The notes under the pieces are model-generated. The model was not told the origin of the DNA. It saw only the letters and a list, made by a program, of their open reading frames with translations, and searched no databases. From positions 62,001-126,000 of the forward strand of contig NZ_CP072350.1 in NCBI RefSeq assembly GCF_018127965.1: DNA of 64,000 bases, written 5' to 3'. This document shows, in pieces, positions 46,427 through 55,804 of this stretch (the stretch's first letter is position 1; each line of letters begins with the position of its first letter). The position numbers were made by a program, and so were the translations under genes. The stretch comes from Prevotella melaninogenica. Lineage in GTDB: Bacteria > Bacteroidota > Bacteroidia > Bacteroidales > Bacteroidaceae.

Positions 46427-47551
46427 TTAAGGTTGAGCAGTTTGACCCATTCTCTCCTTGAACACCTGTTGGTTAATCTGAATTGCCTGACGCATCCACT
46501 TGTAGTTAGGGGTATTGTCATAGTCGTTATCGAAACGATAAGCACCTACTCCACCCTTGTAACCCTTAGAAGGCATACTCTTGGCTTGTCTTAACAACTG
46601 ACCACCACTCTTGAAAGACGACTCAAAGTTATCGGTTGTGATAATTGTCTTTGGGTCAACACCATAGTAATCAAAATGAGTTACACGACCGTAAGCCTGA
46701 TCAATCCAATAGTCAACATATCCATCCAAATCCTCAGTAAGACCACTGAAATGGCCATCAATACAGATAAGACGGTGTCCCTTGTGCTCTGGATCGCTCT
46801 TAGGACCGATGTACTTGTTCATCTCCTTTACCAAGTAAACAAGGTCAGCATTAGTGCTGAGCGTACCATCCATATCAAAGACACCACTACCAATCTCCCA
46901 GTCGATATCGTAACCGTCCCAGTCATTGGCTTCCAATGAGTCGCAGAGAGCCTTAGCAAAGCGAGCCAAAGCCTCTTTGTGATTGTCAGAACCGACAACA
47001 CCATCGAAGCCCCAGAACTTCCAACGCGCCTTCTTCTTAGCTTCTTCAACACGAGCTTGGTCGTTTGCCCAGCCTTCTTTCTCTGCTTGCTTCTCAACAG
47101 CAGTGTACACAGAATCAGGAGTTCTGCCCTTACCAATGTAAGACAAGAGTGTAACTTCCAAGAGTTTTGTACCCTTTACCTTCTGTACAAACTCCTTATC
47201 CTTCTTCTGTTCAGGTGTGATATTAAAGCGGTTAGGTGCCCCACTCCACATGGAAACAATATCCATACTATCTGGCATAGAGGTAAGATAGCCACGACGA
47301 TAGGTACCAGCTGGCGACCAGTTAGAATACCAACCGAAGGCAACAGGACGACCATAGTTAACGGCTTGCTGCTTATATGCTCTCAAATCGGCATAATACT
47401 TCTCGCTTTCAGCATTGTTCATCGTATTATATCCACCGATATGATCGTAAGGTTCGTTCTCTACCTCTGTCATCTTACTACATCCACAGAAAAGGATTCC
47501 TGCACAGAGCAATACCAAAGAACTGATATATTTAAAGTTTTTCATATTCAA
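46427..47551 (-). CDS. GH18 endo-beta-N-acetylglucosaminidase-like lipoprotein
   Basis: A 374-residue surface lipoprotein (Cys24 in FCGC). The GH18 catalytic motif DGYDIDWE spans residues 212-219, with Glu219 as the acid and Asp217 assisting. Chain length and neighbours fit the EndoH/EndoF-like group that cuts between the two core GlcNAc residues of N-glycans rather than true chitinases. It lies 11 bases after susD. It is expected to release oligosaccharide from host glycoproteins for import by the neighbouring SusC. Confidence 0.88.
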   Translation of the reverse strand: MNMKNFKYISSLVLLCAGILFCGCSKMTEVENEPYDHIGGYNTMNNAESEKYYADLRAYKQQAVNYGRPVAFGWYSNWSPAGTYRRGYLTSMPDSMDIVSMWSGAPNRFNITPEQKKDKEFVQKVKGTKLLEVTLLSYIGKGRTPDSVYTAVEKQAEKEGWANDQARVEEAKKKARWKFWGFDGVVGSDNHKEALARFAKALCDSLEANDWDGYDIDWEIGSGVFDMDGTLSTNADLVYLVKEMNKYIGPKSDPEHKGHRLICIDGHFSGLTEDLDGYVDYWIDQAYGRVTHFDYYGVDPKTIITTDNFESSFKSGGQLLRQAKSMPSKGYKGGVGAYRFDNDYDNTPNYKWMRQAIQINQQVFKERMGQTAQP

Positions 47552-47562
47552 AATGCTTGATA

Positions 47563-49194
47563 TTAATGATTCTTATTGTCCCACCACAGACGTGTTCCAG
47601 CCTTATCAAGACCGCCACGAAGTAGCTTACGTGCACTCTCTAAGTTAGCAATATCTTCTGCCGAAGTAGACTTGTTAGTTGGGAAGCGCATACGGCGGAT
47701 ACCCACTTCGCTATCGACCTCACCATTGCTATAGTTCGAAATTGCACTATGTAACTTAGGATAACCTGTACGACGATACTCTGTCCAAGCCTCTTGTCCG
47801 TTAGGATAGAGTGCAATCCACTTCTGTATCATAATCTTCTCAAGTTTCTCCTCATCGGTTCCACTCCATGCTGTAGTAGCCTCAGTTACTGCTGGTACGT
47901 CAACATTCACACCTGGATTGGTGAGATGGAAACTGTAAGCAGATGGCTTGAGACCAGACGACATATAGTCTGCTACCTCAGAACTTGCAATACCATTCTC
48001 CTCAAATGACATCTCGATACCCTTCTCATAAAGTGATTCAGCAGTGCCACCTACAGCGAAACCATGCAGCGCAGCCTCAGCCAAGAGGAAGTAAACCTCA
48101 GAAGCACGCATCCAATAAGTAGGCGTTGTACTTGTAATAGCTGGACGAGAAGAATCCTTGAAAGCATCGTTAGAGCTTACATCATGACCTGTTGGTACAC
48201 CAGAATACTTTCCGTATGTGCCCACAGTCACTGCCTGAGAAACCGTACTTGTATTGAAGTACTTTGGCAAACGTGGGTCTTGATAACCACCTAAGTAAGC
48301 CAACATAGAAGAACCCATACGGCACTCGTTATACTGGTTGATAAGAACATCGAGGTTGTTCTTGAACTCCAAGCTTGCGCCTCTCTCCATCTTAGCCTCA
48401 TCATCCTTGGTCTTCATCACACCATAAGAATGATTGATAGCCTGTAAAGCATACTTCTTTGAGAGTGCAGCATCAGCATAATAAACACGCATAGCAAGAC
48501 GTAACATCAAAGAGTTAGCATAGACAACCCACTTATGGACGTCACCTGCATAGACAGCATCAGCATTTGGCAAGAGTTTGCTGTTACCATTATCAGCATA
48601 CTTTGTCAACACTTCAATAGCATCAGAAAGTTCTTTGAACATTGCCTTATAGACTTCTTCCTGGCTATCATATGGCACAGTGATGAGGCCTTTACCAGCC
48701 TCCTTGTAAGGGATAGGTCCGAACATATCGGTAGCCTTATGCCATGCAGAGATCTTTAGAATCTGTGCTAAGGCGAAAACCTCTGGGAACTGAGTCTCAG
48801 TCTTACCCTTTAAGTCTTGCCACAAAGGTACAACAGTAGAGTAAGACTCGGTATAAGACGATGCTACCCAACCATCCTTGAGGAAATAGTTGAGGTTATT
48901 AGGACCACCCCAGTTATTGTTCTGACCAAAATAACCACTCCAACAATCTGCTGCAAGGTTATAGGCTGTTTGATATCTATTAGCAACACTGGTACCATCT
49001 GCCTGTGTTCCTACCGGGAAGACACATTTCTGCATGGCGGTTATAGGACCACCAATAGAAATACCATCCATCAATCCCTCCTCTGGGAGGAGTTCAAATT
49101 CGTTAGTGTTTACCTTTTGGAAGTCACAAGCCGTAAACAAGGACAGCGCAAGGACACCTACGATATATTTATATGCTTTTGTCTTCATGTTCAA
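47563..49194 (-). CDS. SusD/RagB-family glycan-binding lipoprotein of the PUL
   Basis: A 543-residue lipoprotein (lipobox LFTAC, Cys23), SusD_like_2 type, with the KWIALYPNGQEAWTEYRRTG segment and C-terminal RLWWDNKNH. It would bind the glycan released by the GH18 enzyme and pass it to SusC. It begins at the base after the susC stop. Confidence 0.93.
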   Translation of the reverse strand: MNMKTKAYKYIVGVLALSLFTACDFQKVNTNEFELLPEEGLMDGISIGGPITAMQKCVFPVGTQADGTSVANRYQTAYNLAADCWSGYFGQNNNWGGPNNLNYFLKDGWVASSYTESYSTVVPLWQDLKGKTETQFPEVFALAQILKISAWHKATDMFGPIPYKEAGKGLITVPYDSQEEVYKAMFKELSDAIEVLTKYADNGNSKLLPNADAVYAGDVHKWVVYANSLMLRLAMRVYYADAALSKKYALQAINHSYGVMKTKDDEAKMERGASLEFKNNLDVLINQYNECRMGSSMLAYLGGYQDPRLPKYFNTSTVSQAVTVGTYGKYSGVPTGHDVSSNDAFKDSSRPAITSTTPTYWMRASEVYFLLAEAALHGFAVGGTAESLYEKGIEMSFEENGIASSEVADYMSSGLKPSAYSFHLTNPGVNVDVPAVTEATTAWSGTDEEKLEKIMIQKWIALYPNGQEAWTEYRRTGYPKLHSAISNYSNGEVDSEVGIRRMRFPTNKSTSAEDIANLESARKLLRGGLDKAGTRLWWDNKNH

Positions 49195-52100
49195 TTAGAA
49201 TTTGAATTTAACACTGAAACCATAACTCTTCAGACTTGGCTGCATGAAATAATCATTGCCCTGTCCGTATGTACCTGTTGAAGCTGTAAGCTCTGGATCG
49301 AAAGGTGCTTTACAATAAATCATCCATGGATTTGTTGCTACAAATGAAAGTGTCAAATCCTTAATGACATTATTAAACAGCTTTGAATTAAACTTATAGC
49401 TCAAAGTAAGTTCCTGCAAACGAACGTTTGTTGCACTATAAGTATAGTAACCTGCAAGGTCGTTCTCACCTGTAGCAACAAGTGTATAATACTTCTTTGC
49501 ATCATACAAACCCTGATTTGGAATCATCACGCCACCAGCATCTCTTGCATCAGCTGATGCCTTAGACACACCAAAACGGTCTAACAATGCCTGTGTTGAA
49601 GAAGTAACAATACCGCCAACACGTGCATTAATCAAGAAACTAAGCCCGAAGTTCTTGTAAGTGAAGTTATTGTTCCAACCCATTGTGAAGTCTGGGGTAG
49701 TCTTACCTAAGTAGATAGGCTCAACTGTCTCTAAGCTCATACCGCCTGATGGACTAACATTTACGAATCCCTGGTTATCCTTTGCCAATACCTTTCTTGC
49801 ATAAATATCATTGATAGAACCGCCCACCTTGAGCAGCACACGGCCATTATCCTTTGATACCTCAGGGATATTGAGAGGTTTAGGACTCAATGGATGATAG
49901 TAGTCCTTCACCATTTCTTTAATCTCATTGACATTCTTAGAGTAAACCAATGATGAGTTCCACTGCAGACCGCCGAAGTTATCACTATAACCTAAAGACA
50001 TCTCTACACCACGGTTCTCTACATTACCTGCCTGCAAATATACTTTCTTATAACCTGAACTTTCTGGCAAATCACCAACAAAGGTCTGATTGTAAGTATT
50101 TGACTTATACCAAGTGAAGTCGAATGACAACTTTTTCCAGAAGCGAGCAGTCAGACCAAACTCGTATGACTTCGTACGCTCTGCTTTGTAATCGGTAAAA
50201 GGATAGATGTCTGTAGACTTCAAACTACCACCCACCAGCGGAGTTGTAATGGTTCCCGGTGTCATACCTGAACGTGATACGGGAGAACCTACCTCTGTGT
50301 AGGAACCACGAACCTTCAAATAAGAAATGAAAGAAGGTAGCTTTGTCATCTCAGAAACGATAGCAGACAGACCAACTGAAGGATAGAAGAATGATTCCTC
50401 TGATGAGTTCACAAGGCGTGAGTTCCAATCGTTACGACCTGTCAAAGTAAGATAAACCATACTTCTCCAACCCAATTCGGCACTTGCAAAAGCTGCAACA
50501 TTGCGTACCTTTGAGTCACCACCAGCCTCACGAATCTTGCTATCACTTGGGTTAATGTTGTTCAAAGAGAACTTATTTGGAACTAACACTAAGTTACCAC
50601 CATAACCACGAGTGAGGGATGCATAGTCAGAATAGCTGTAACCAACGTTGGCAGCAAGACTAAACTTACCAAAAGTTTTATTGATACTGGTAATAACATC
50701 AATATAAGTCTGATGATCCTTATAATCATAATATTCATAAGCACCCTTCTCCTTTGCAAAATAATTAAAAGAAGAAGCATAAATCTTACGCTCGCTTGTG
50801 ATAAACGTCTTGTCGAGACGAATACGACCTGCTACGCTCAACCAATCAAAGATATTATAGGTAAGACCAGCATTGAACATGAAGCGATCCTTATCGTCTG
50901 GTGCTAAGTTACGATAAGCCGTCCAATAAGGGTTCTGATTAGCAAAACGGCTATCGCTGATTGGCCAATACTGAGTTGGGAAGTTTCTCACGTTATCGTA
51001 ACGCTCAAAGGTCTTGATACCCTCAAATGACTCACCGCGTGGGAAGAGATAAGCTGCGACGATTGGGTTCCAGTACTCACCCTGTGACACCATGTTATTG
51101 TCCTTCTGCTTGATATAAGATGCACCAAGGTCGAGTTGCACCTTATTCTTAAACATACGCGTGGTGTTACGGATAGTGAAGTTGTAACGATCGTAAGTAT
51201 TATTTGGTACGATACCACGTGAATTGGTGGTTGCTACAGAGGCAAAAGTCTGATTGAACTCATTACCCATGTTCAATGTCAAAGCATTGATGAAGTTTGT
51301 TCCTGTACGGAAGAAGTCCTTCTTTGGATCGTATGAACTTGGTGTTGCGAGTTTCTCACCCCAGCTCTCATAAGAACCGAGCTTATTGCCATACGTATTC
51401 TGAAACTCTGGCATCAACAATGGTGAGCTAAAGTCTGCAGAACTTGAGAAAGAAATGTCTACGCGGCCTTCTTTACCTTTCTTTGTCGTAATGAGGATGG
51501 CACCATTGGCAGCATTACTACCATAGAGGGCTGCAGCAGATGGTCCAGCCAAAACGCTGATGCTCTCGATATCCTCTGGGTTAAGGTCGGCAATACCTTC
51601 ACTGCTTACACGACCTTCACCCATGATACCGCTATCGCGTCCACCACTAAAGTTAAAGATTGGAATACCATCGATAACATATAGCACGTTGTTATCACCT
51701 TCGATAGACTTGGCACCACGCATGATTACACGTGTTGCACCACCTACGCCACTGGCACTCTTAGAAATGCTAACACCTGCTACCTTTCCGTTTAATGAGT
51801 TCACAAAGTTAGCATCTTTGTTACGTGTCAACTCATTTGAGCCTACTGACTGTACATTGTAACTCAAGGCTTTCTCAGCACGTTTAATACCCAAGGCTGT
51901 CACAACAACCTCGTTCATAGTGTTTGCAACTTCCTTAAGGGTAACATCAATGGTGGTTTTGTCGCCTACAAGGATTGTCTGGGTAGTATAGCCAACATAA
52001 GAGATAACTAACTTTGCCTTTGACGTGGTATTGATAGTAAAGTTACCATCAATATCCGTTACAGCACCTTCCTTGGTTCCTTCCACCATAATAGTGGCAC

Positions 52101-52305
52101 CAATCAGCGGCTCACCAGCAGAGTCAACAATGCGACCAGTTACCTTGTGATTGCCGTTTTGTTGCACAGCCTGAGGCATTGATGCTTCAGGTGAGTCTAC
52201 GGGATTTCCTACTGCATAAGCACTCGTTGGGGCTAACGCAATAGAAAGGGCAAAAGCGACTGAGAAATACAGATGCTTCTGCTTTGTTTCATGAATCATT
52301 CTCAT
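49195..52305 (-). CDS. SusC/RagA-type TonB-dependent transporter of the PUL
   Basis: A 1036-residue outer-membrane importer: signal peptide (ending TSAYAVG), CarboxypepD_reg-like domain (VTGRIVDSAGEPLIGATIMV), TonB box region (NEVVVTALGIKR), plug (VLYVIDGIPIFNFSGG) and barrel ending YGFSVKFKF. Unlike the SusC at 2543 it has no STN domain, so control must come from elsewhere; no regulator gene is adjacent. It heads the four-gene operon and has a long leader. Confidence 0.95.
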   Translation of the reverse strand: MRMIHETKQKHLYFSVAFALSIALAPTSAYAVGNPVDSPEASMPQAVQQNGNHKVTGRIVDSAGEPLIGATIMVEGTKEGAVTDIDGNFTINTTSKAKLVISYVGYTTQTILVGDKTTIDVTLKEVANTMNEVVVTALGIKRAEKALSYNVQSVGSNELTRNKDANFVNSLNGKVAGVSISKSASGVGGATRVIMRGAKSIEGDNNVLYVIDGIPIFNFSGGRDSGIMGEGRVSSEGIADLNPEDIESISVLAGPSAAALYGSNAANGAILITTKKGKEGRVDISFSSSADFSSPLLMPEFQNTYGNKLGSYESWGEKLATPSSYDPKKDFFRTGTNFINALTLNMGNEFNQTFASVATTNSRGIVPNNTYDRYNFTIRNTTRMFKNKVQLDLGASYIKQKDNNMVSQGEYWNPIVAAYLFPRGESFEGIKTFERYDNVRNFPTQYWPISDSRFANQNPYWTAYRNLAPDDKDRFMFNAGLTYNIFDWLSVAGRIRLDKTFITSERKIYASSFNYFAKEKGAYEYYDYKDHQTYIDVITSINKTFGKFSLAANVGYSYSDYASLTRGYGGNLVLVPNKFSLNNINPSDSKIREAGGDSKVRNVAAFASAELGWRSMVYLTLTGRNDWNSRLVNSSEESFFYPSVGLSAIVSEMTKLPSFISYLKVRGSYTEVGSPVSRSGMTPGTITTPLVGGSLKSTDIYPFTDYKAERTKSYEFGLTARFWKKLSFDFTWYKSNTYNQTFVGDLPESSGYKKVYLQAGNVENRGVEMSLGYSDNFGGLQWNSSLVYSKNVNEIKEMVKDYYHPLSPKPLNIPEVSKDNGRVLLKVGGSINDIYARKVLAKDNQGFVNVSPSGGMSLETVEPIYLGKTTPDFTMGWNNNFTYKNFGLSFLINARVGGIVTSSTQALLDRFGVSKASADARDAGGVMIPNQGLYDAKKYYTLVATGENDLAGYYTYSATNVRLQELTLSYKFNSKLFNNVIKDLTLSFVATNPWMIYCKAPFDPELTASTGTYGQGNDYFMQPSLKSYGFSVKFKF

Positions 52306-52520
52306 TAGGTTCAGGGTTTAAATATTTATATTTTAGATTCCTAATTGTTACTTATTAATCACAGCTGCATGAACAACTGCATTACACCACTATCACCTTA
52401 TTATAGTAAGGTCATGATGGATAAAGAAACATTATTTTATTTACACAGGTTGTTTAACGTATAAACGTAAAGATTATTAATGAATAATAGGTTAGGTCAA
52501 TTAACTCATAATAACGAGTG
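52306..52520 (-). promoter_or_regulatory. Long 5' leader of the PUL operon
   Basis: About 215 bases lie between the likely -7 element (52521-52528) and the susC ATG. A small hairpin, ACCTTA with TAAGGT (about 52387-52404), is the only clear structure. Long leaders on PUL operons are often sites of RNA-based control; here that is inference. Confidence 0.35.
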
Positions 52521-52528
52521 CAAAAGTA
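52521..52528 (-). promoter_or_regulatory. -7 element of the PUL operon
   Basis: The minus strand reads TACTTTTG (TAnnTTTG), followed by CACTCG. The -33 partner is unclear. Confidence 0.45.
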
Positions 52529-52592
52529 TAAAATAAATCTGTAAACTGCCCTCCTTTTTGTAAAAAAAGTGAATAATATATTTGTTATTGCA

Positions 52593-52632
52593 AAAAATAG
52601 AGATATACGCCAACACGTATATCTCTATTTTT
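52593..52632 (-). terminator. Terminator of the mrp gene
   Basis: A perfect 17-bp stem, AAAAATAGAGATATACG with CGTATATCTCTATTTTT around a 6-base loop, 24 bases beyond the mrp stop. Confidence 0.85.
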
Positions 52633-52655
52633 ATATATAAACACGTAAATACTAT

Positions 52656-53759
52656 TTACCCGTTCTTTACATCAACTATCTTTGTTGGAGCCTGTTCCTT
52701 ATTGCGACGATTGACAACAGTGATTACACTCTGGGCAAGACTGAGGAACGACTGACCCGTAATGGTGTCAACCTGTGACGCTGCTGGTGTTCCGTTATCA
52801 CCATTCTCGCAAATGCTCTGTACGATTGGAATCTGAGCAAGTAGCGGACATCCAAGTTCTTTCGCTAAGTTCTTGCAACCATCTTTTCCAAAAATGTAAT
52901 ATTTATTCTCAGGAAGTTCAGCTGGCGTAAACCATGCCATATTCTCAACCAAACCAAGAATAGGGATATTCACCTTGTCATTACGATACATATCAATACC
53001 CTTACGTGCATCTGCCAATGCTACATTCTGAGGAGTTGACACGATTACTGCACCCGTAATAGCAAGTGTCTGCATGAGTGTCAGATGAATATCGCTGGTT
53101 CCTGGTGGCGTATCGAGGATAAAGTAATCGAGTTCGCCCCAATCAGCATCAGCAATAAGCTGCTTAAGAGCTGAGGTTGCCATACTTCCACGCCATAGGG
53201 TTGCTGTGTCTGGATTGACAAAGAAACCGATAGAAAGCAACTTCACACCATACTTCTCCACAGGCTCGATAAGCTGTCGTCCATCCTTTTCTACGCCGTA
53301 TGGACGAGCGTCTTCTACACCAAACATCTTTGGCATACTTGGACCGAAGATATCGGTATCGAGCAAACCTACCTTATAACCAAGGCGTGCCAAGGCTATA
53401 GCGAGGTTAGCTGAGACGGTACTCTTTCCTACTCCACCCTTTCCTGAACTTACAGCAATGATGTTCTTCACCTGAGGCAACAGCTTCCCCACCTCTGGGC
53501 GTGGCGCATTCTTGAACTCTGTTGTAATGGTTACTTCAACTTCCTTACCAACAGAATAGTGAATCTGAGCCTCAGCAGCCTTAATAGTAGACTTGAGGAA
53601 TGGATCGGTCTCACGTGGGAAAATAAGCGTGAAACTTACTTTATTACCATTGATGCTGGGTGTATCTGCCAACATCTCACTTTCTATAATATTCTTTTTT
53701 GTTCCTGGATAAATTACTTTCTCCAGTGCATCTGTAATGAGTTTGGGATATAATGTCAT
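52656..53759 (-). CDS. mrp: Mrp/NBP35-family P-loop ATPase (Fe-S cluster carrier type)
   Basis: A 367-residue protein with an N-terminal DUF59/MIP18-like domain (about 1-90) and a P-loop ATPase domain (VSSGKGGVGKSTVSANLAIA; FILDTPPGTSDIHLTLMQTL). Relatives bind and transfer Fe-S clusters as dimers using a C-terminal CXXC. Here that segment reads NMAWFTPAELPENKYYIFG without the cysteine pair, so the usual cluster site is absent. The same pattern is, to my memory, common in Bacteroidota. A single Cys pair is not replaced elsewhere nearby. Confidence 0.92.
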   Translation of the reverse strand: MTLYPKLITDALEKVIYPGTKKNIIESEMLADTPSINGNKVSFTLIFPRETDPFLKSTIKAAEAQIHYSVGKEVEVTITTEFKNAPRPEVGKLLPQVKNIIAVSSGKGGVGKSTVSANLAIALARLGYKVGLLDTDIFGPSMPKMFGVEDARPYGVEKDGRQLIEPVEKYGVKLLSIGFFVNPDTATLWRGSMATSALKQLIADADWGELDYFILDTPPGTSDIHLTLMQTLAITGAVIVSTPQNVALADARKGIDMYRNDKVNIPILGLVENMAWFTPAELPENKYYIFGKDGCKNLAKELGCPLLAQIPIVQSICENGDNGTPAASQVDTITGQSFLSLAQSVITVVNRRNKEQAPTKIVDVKNG

Positions 53760-53965
53760 TGTTCTGTTTTAAATAAATAACCTTGACATCTCTATCAAAT
53801 TAAGTCTTGATAGGAAGAATCTGGTTAAGAATTACTTGTTATTTTGTCTGCCAAGAGTCCTATGTTATGGTTCTAACTCTGAAGTCTAATCTTTCTTTCG
53901 GTTGAATTTTTATATAATATTACCTTTATATCATCAAAAAGAATGCCACAAAAGGAATGGTCACA

Positions 53966-54343
53966 TTAGTTACTACTTTTCTGCGAGTTCTCCCATTCGT
54001 CCCATTCCTTTGCAACAGCTTTCCAGTCGGTCATTTCTCCCGCTTCAATGGCTTGCTGTTCACGTGCAGCCTCATCACGCGCCTTGTCACGCGCACGCTT
54101 TGCCTTCATATCAGCGATAGTGGCATCATCAAGAATCTGAATAGCTCCTCGTTGGATAGCATCCTGTAACTCTTCTTCACCGAAAGCCTTACCAGGCTCA
54201 TTGAAGTCAGAGATATTAAATTCATAAATTGTACGGAGGTCATGACGAACCAATTTCTGTTTCGCCCGATTACCCGCATTCTTCAGTCGGAGTAGCTTTG
54301 CTATTTCTTTTATCTCGTCTTCTGCGAATTTATTTCTTCCCAT
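53966..54343 (-). CDS. Conserved hypothetical cytoplasmic protein, 125 residues
   Basis: A basic-then-acidic helical protein (MGRNKFAEDEIKEIAKLLRL, KNAGNRAKQKLVRHDLRTIY, EFNISDFNEPGKAFGEEELQ). The Ala/Arg/Glu-rich second half (MKAKRARDKARDEAAREQQA) is probably a long helix or coiled coil. It looks like a conserved Bacteroidales protein of unknown function. The ATG at 54343 is preferred over an upstream extension, because a promoter-like TATCTTCG lies within that extension. Confidence 0.75.
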   Translation of the reverse strand: MGRNKFAEDEIKEIAKLLRLKNAGNRAKQKLVRHDLRTIYEFNISDFNEPGKAFGEEELQDAIQRGAIQILDDATIADMKAKRARDKARDEAAREQQAIEAGEMTDWKAVAKEWDEWENSQKSSN

Positions 54344-54544
54344 GTTTTGATTCTTATTCAGATGCCATTGATGGCTTTCGTGTCTGCGAAGATAGCAACA
54401 AAATCCCAATACTGCAAGTTTTTTCTTAAGGAATACATTGTGCAAAGTATCATAAATTGGCTTCTTTCGTTAAACCTAAATCTGTCATCAGACCACAAAA
54501 TGTATAGTTTCTATTACTATGGTATTGTTTCCTAACATCTTTTA

Positions 54545-54690
54545 TTTTTTCGGTATCGTTGCTCTTTGTACTGTTGATACCTCCATGATATTGCGTTTAG
54601 CTCTGCCCCTCTATGTCTCCGTGTGCCTTATTAGATAAGAACTTTAGCCTATTATTCTATCTTAGGAAGCAACCTCTTTTTACACAACCC
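54545..54690. repeat. Decayed right half of an ISL3-type MITE
   Basis: GCTCTTTGTACTGTTGATAC, CTCTATGTCTCCGTGTGCC and TAAGAACTTTAG follow the right half of the MITEs at 128 and 29034 with many changes. The inverted end itself is barely recognisable. Confidence 0.6.
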
Positions 54691-54733
54691 ACCTATATTT
54701 GTAAAATTGTTTCAAACACTTAATTATCAATAC

Positions 54734-54843
54734 ATGCTCTTTAGGCTTCTTAAAGATGCCTAATTAGCTTCCAATAGGTGCCCTTTAGGAGGCTTACTAA
54801 CGCCCTTTTGAAGTCCAATTAAGTACCTTTTAAAGCGCCCTTT
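54734..54843 (+). repeat. 22-bp-unit dispersed element, copy G
   Basis: Five 22-bp units start at 54734, 54756, 54778, 54800 and 54822, exactly 110 bases. The head TTTGTAAAATTGTTTCAAAC (54698-54716) and the tail with ACTGATAGTTACAA match other copies. Confidence 0.85.
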
Positions 54844-55107
54844 GATAACAAACTGACTTACTGATAGTTACAAACCAGCGTGTTATACTTATTTTTCTCC
54901 TTTATTTTAAGGTTCTTATTCAAGAATATGTAAGTATTTTTCGCAACTCAACACACATCCAACAATCTTCTCTTTTCAAGGTCTCAACTCATTAAGTTAC
55001 GAACAATGTTATAGATTGGCTGCCCGATAGTTGGCATGGTAGGTTTTCTTTTCTATTGATACCTTGGTACCATCCACAACAATCTCAGCATGAAAACACT
55101 TTTGGAC
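54844..55107. other. Spacer with a possible transposase tail
   Basis: The minus strand at about 55015-55091 reads AEIVVDGTKVSIEKKTYHAN and YRAANL before a stop, which looks like a fragment of coding sequence (perhaps a transposase end). It is too short to name. Nothing else is recognised. Confidence 0.3.
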
Positions 55108-55288
55108 AGCAATAAACAGGGACGTCAGAGCGTTATTGTTGAAAGAATAGGTTACGACAAAAGACGGTCATACGACCTATATGAAGTTCGATTATGGAAC
55201 GGAGACAACCTACAACTACAATAAACAGTGGAAACGTCTGCAGGTGAAGAGTCTTACAGCAGGCGGTCAGACTGCAATGGAGAACTGA
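55108..55288 (+). pseudogene. Rhs-family core fragment 1 (frameshifted)
   Basis: Frame 1 reads SNKQGRQSVIVERIGYDK. After a one-base shift near 55165 it continues GHTTYMKFDYGTETTYNYNK and QWKRLQVKSLTAGGQTAMEN before a stop. These are YD-repeat segments of Rhs/wall-associated toxin shells. A homologous copy is at 57104-57199. Confidence 0.75.
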
Positions 55289-55357
55289 TATTAATCCAGA
55301 GTAGATTAGCATAATTCTCAAAAAATTAGTAGTAATAAAGTAAACAGATAAGAAATT

Positions 55358-55624
55358 ATGAGGCATGCTGTATCGATTATTGTCCTATATGCTTTGATAA
55401 ATATTCTATCATTGTTATTCAATATAATTTCTTTTTCTACTGATGGGAAAATAGATATTGGCTTCCCTTTTATTTTTATCCATTTAACGAGTGCAAAGTA
55501 TGATTCTACTTTTCCATACAATAAATTACTCATAGAGCCTTTTTTATTGGATATTATTTTTTTATTTACGATAGTTTGTTTATATTTGTGCTGCCTAAAA
55601 TTTATCAAACGGATTCGTGATTGA
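55358..55624 (+). CDS. Small membrane protein, possible immunity gene
   Basis: An 88-residue AT-rich gene with two or three hydrophobic helices (AVSIIVLYALINILSLLFNI, LDIIFLFTIVCLYLCCLKF) and a basic end. It lies between Rhs fragments, a typical position for the immunity protein of a polymorphic toxin, but I recognise no family. Confidence 0.5.
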   Translation: MRHAVSIIVLYALINILSLLFNIISFSTDGKIDIGFPFIFIHLTSAKYDSTFPYNKLLIEPFLLDIIFLFTIVCLYLCCLKFIKRIRD

Positions 55625-55649
55625 GAAGAACCTAAGAATGAAAAATAAA

Positions 55650-55804
55650 TGATGACCTACGATGCGGTGAGCAACCTCCTGAGTAACCTCTCGGCATAGT
55701 TGAAAAAGTCTATCTCTAAGAAGGACTACACATCCTGTACTTACGACTATGAACGGCTGAAAGAAGTACCCAATCTCGAGTACCTTTACTGAGGATGAGG
55801 TAAC
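55650..55804 (+). pseudogene. Rhs-family core fragment 2
   Basis: MMTYDAVSNLLSNLSA, a stop, then KKSISKKDYTSCTYDYERLK and EVPN, matching the TYDAVGN...YEYDEL rhythm of Rhs repeats. It is interrupted at 55804 by the IS66 element and resumes at 56948 (FTEDEVTKTVRMVMANVADI) in another frame. Confidence 0.65.

Noticed and set aside
52306..52655. Riboswitch in the PUL leader
   Set aside because: Only one small hairpin is visible and no known riboswitch core was recognised.
55015..55091. Minus-strand transposase end
   Set aside because: Only about 25 codons (GTKVSIEKKTYHANYRAANL) are visible; too short to assign, so kept only as a remark.
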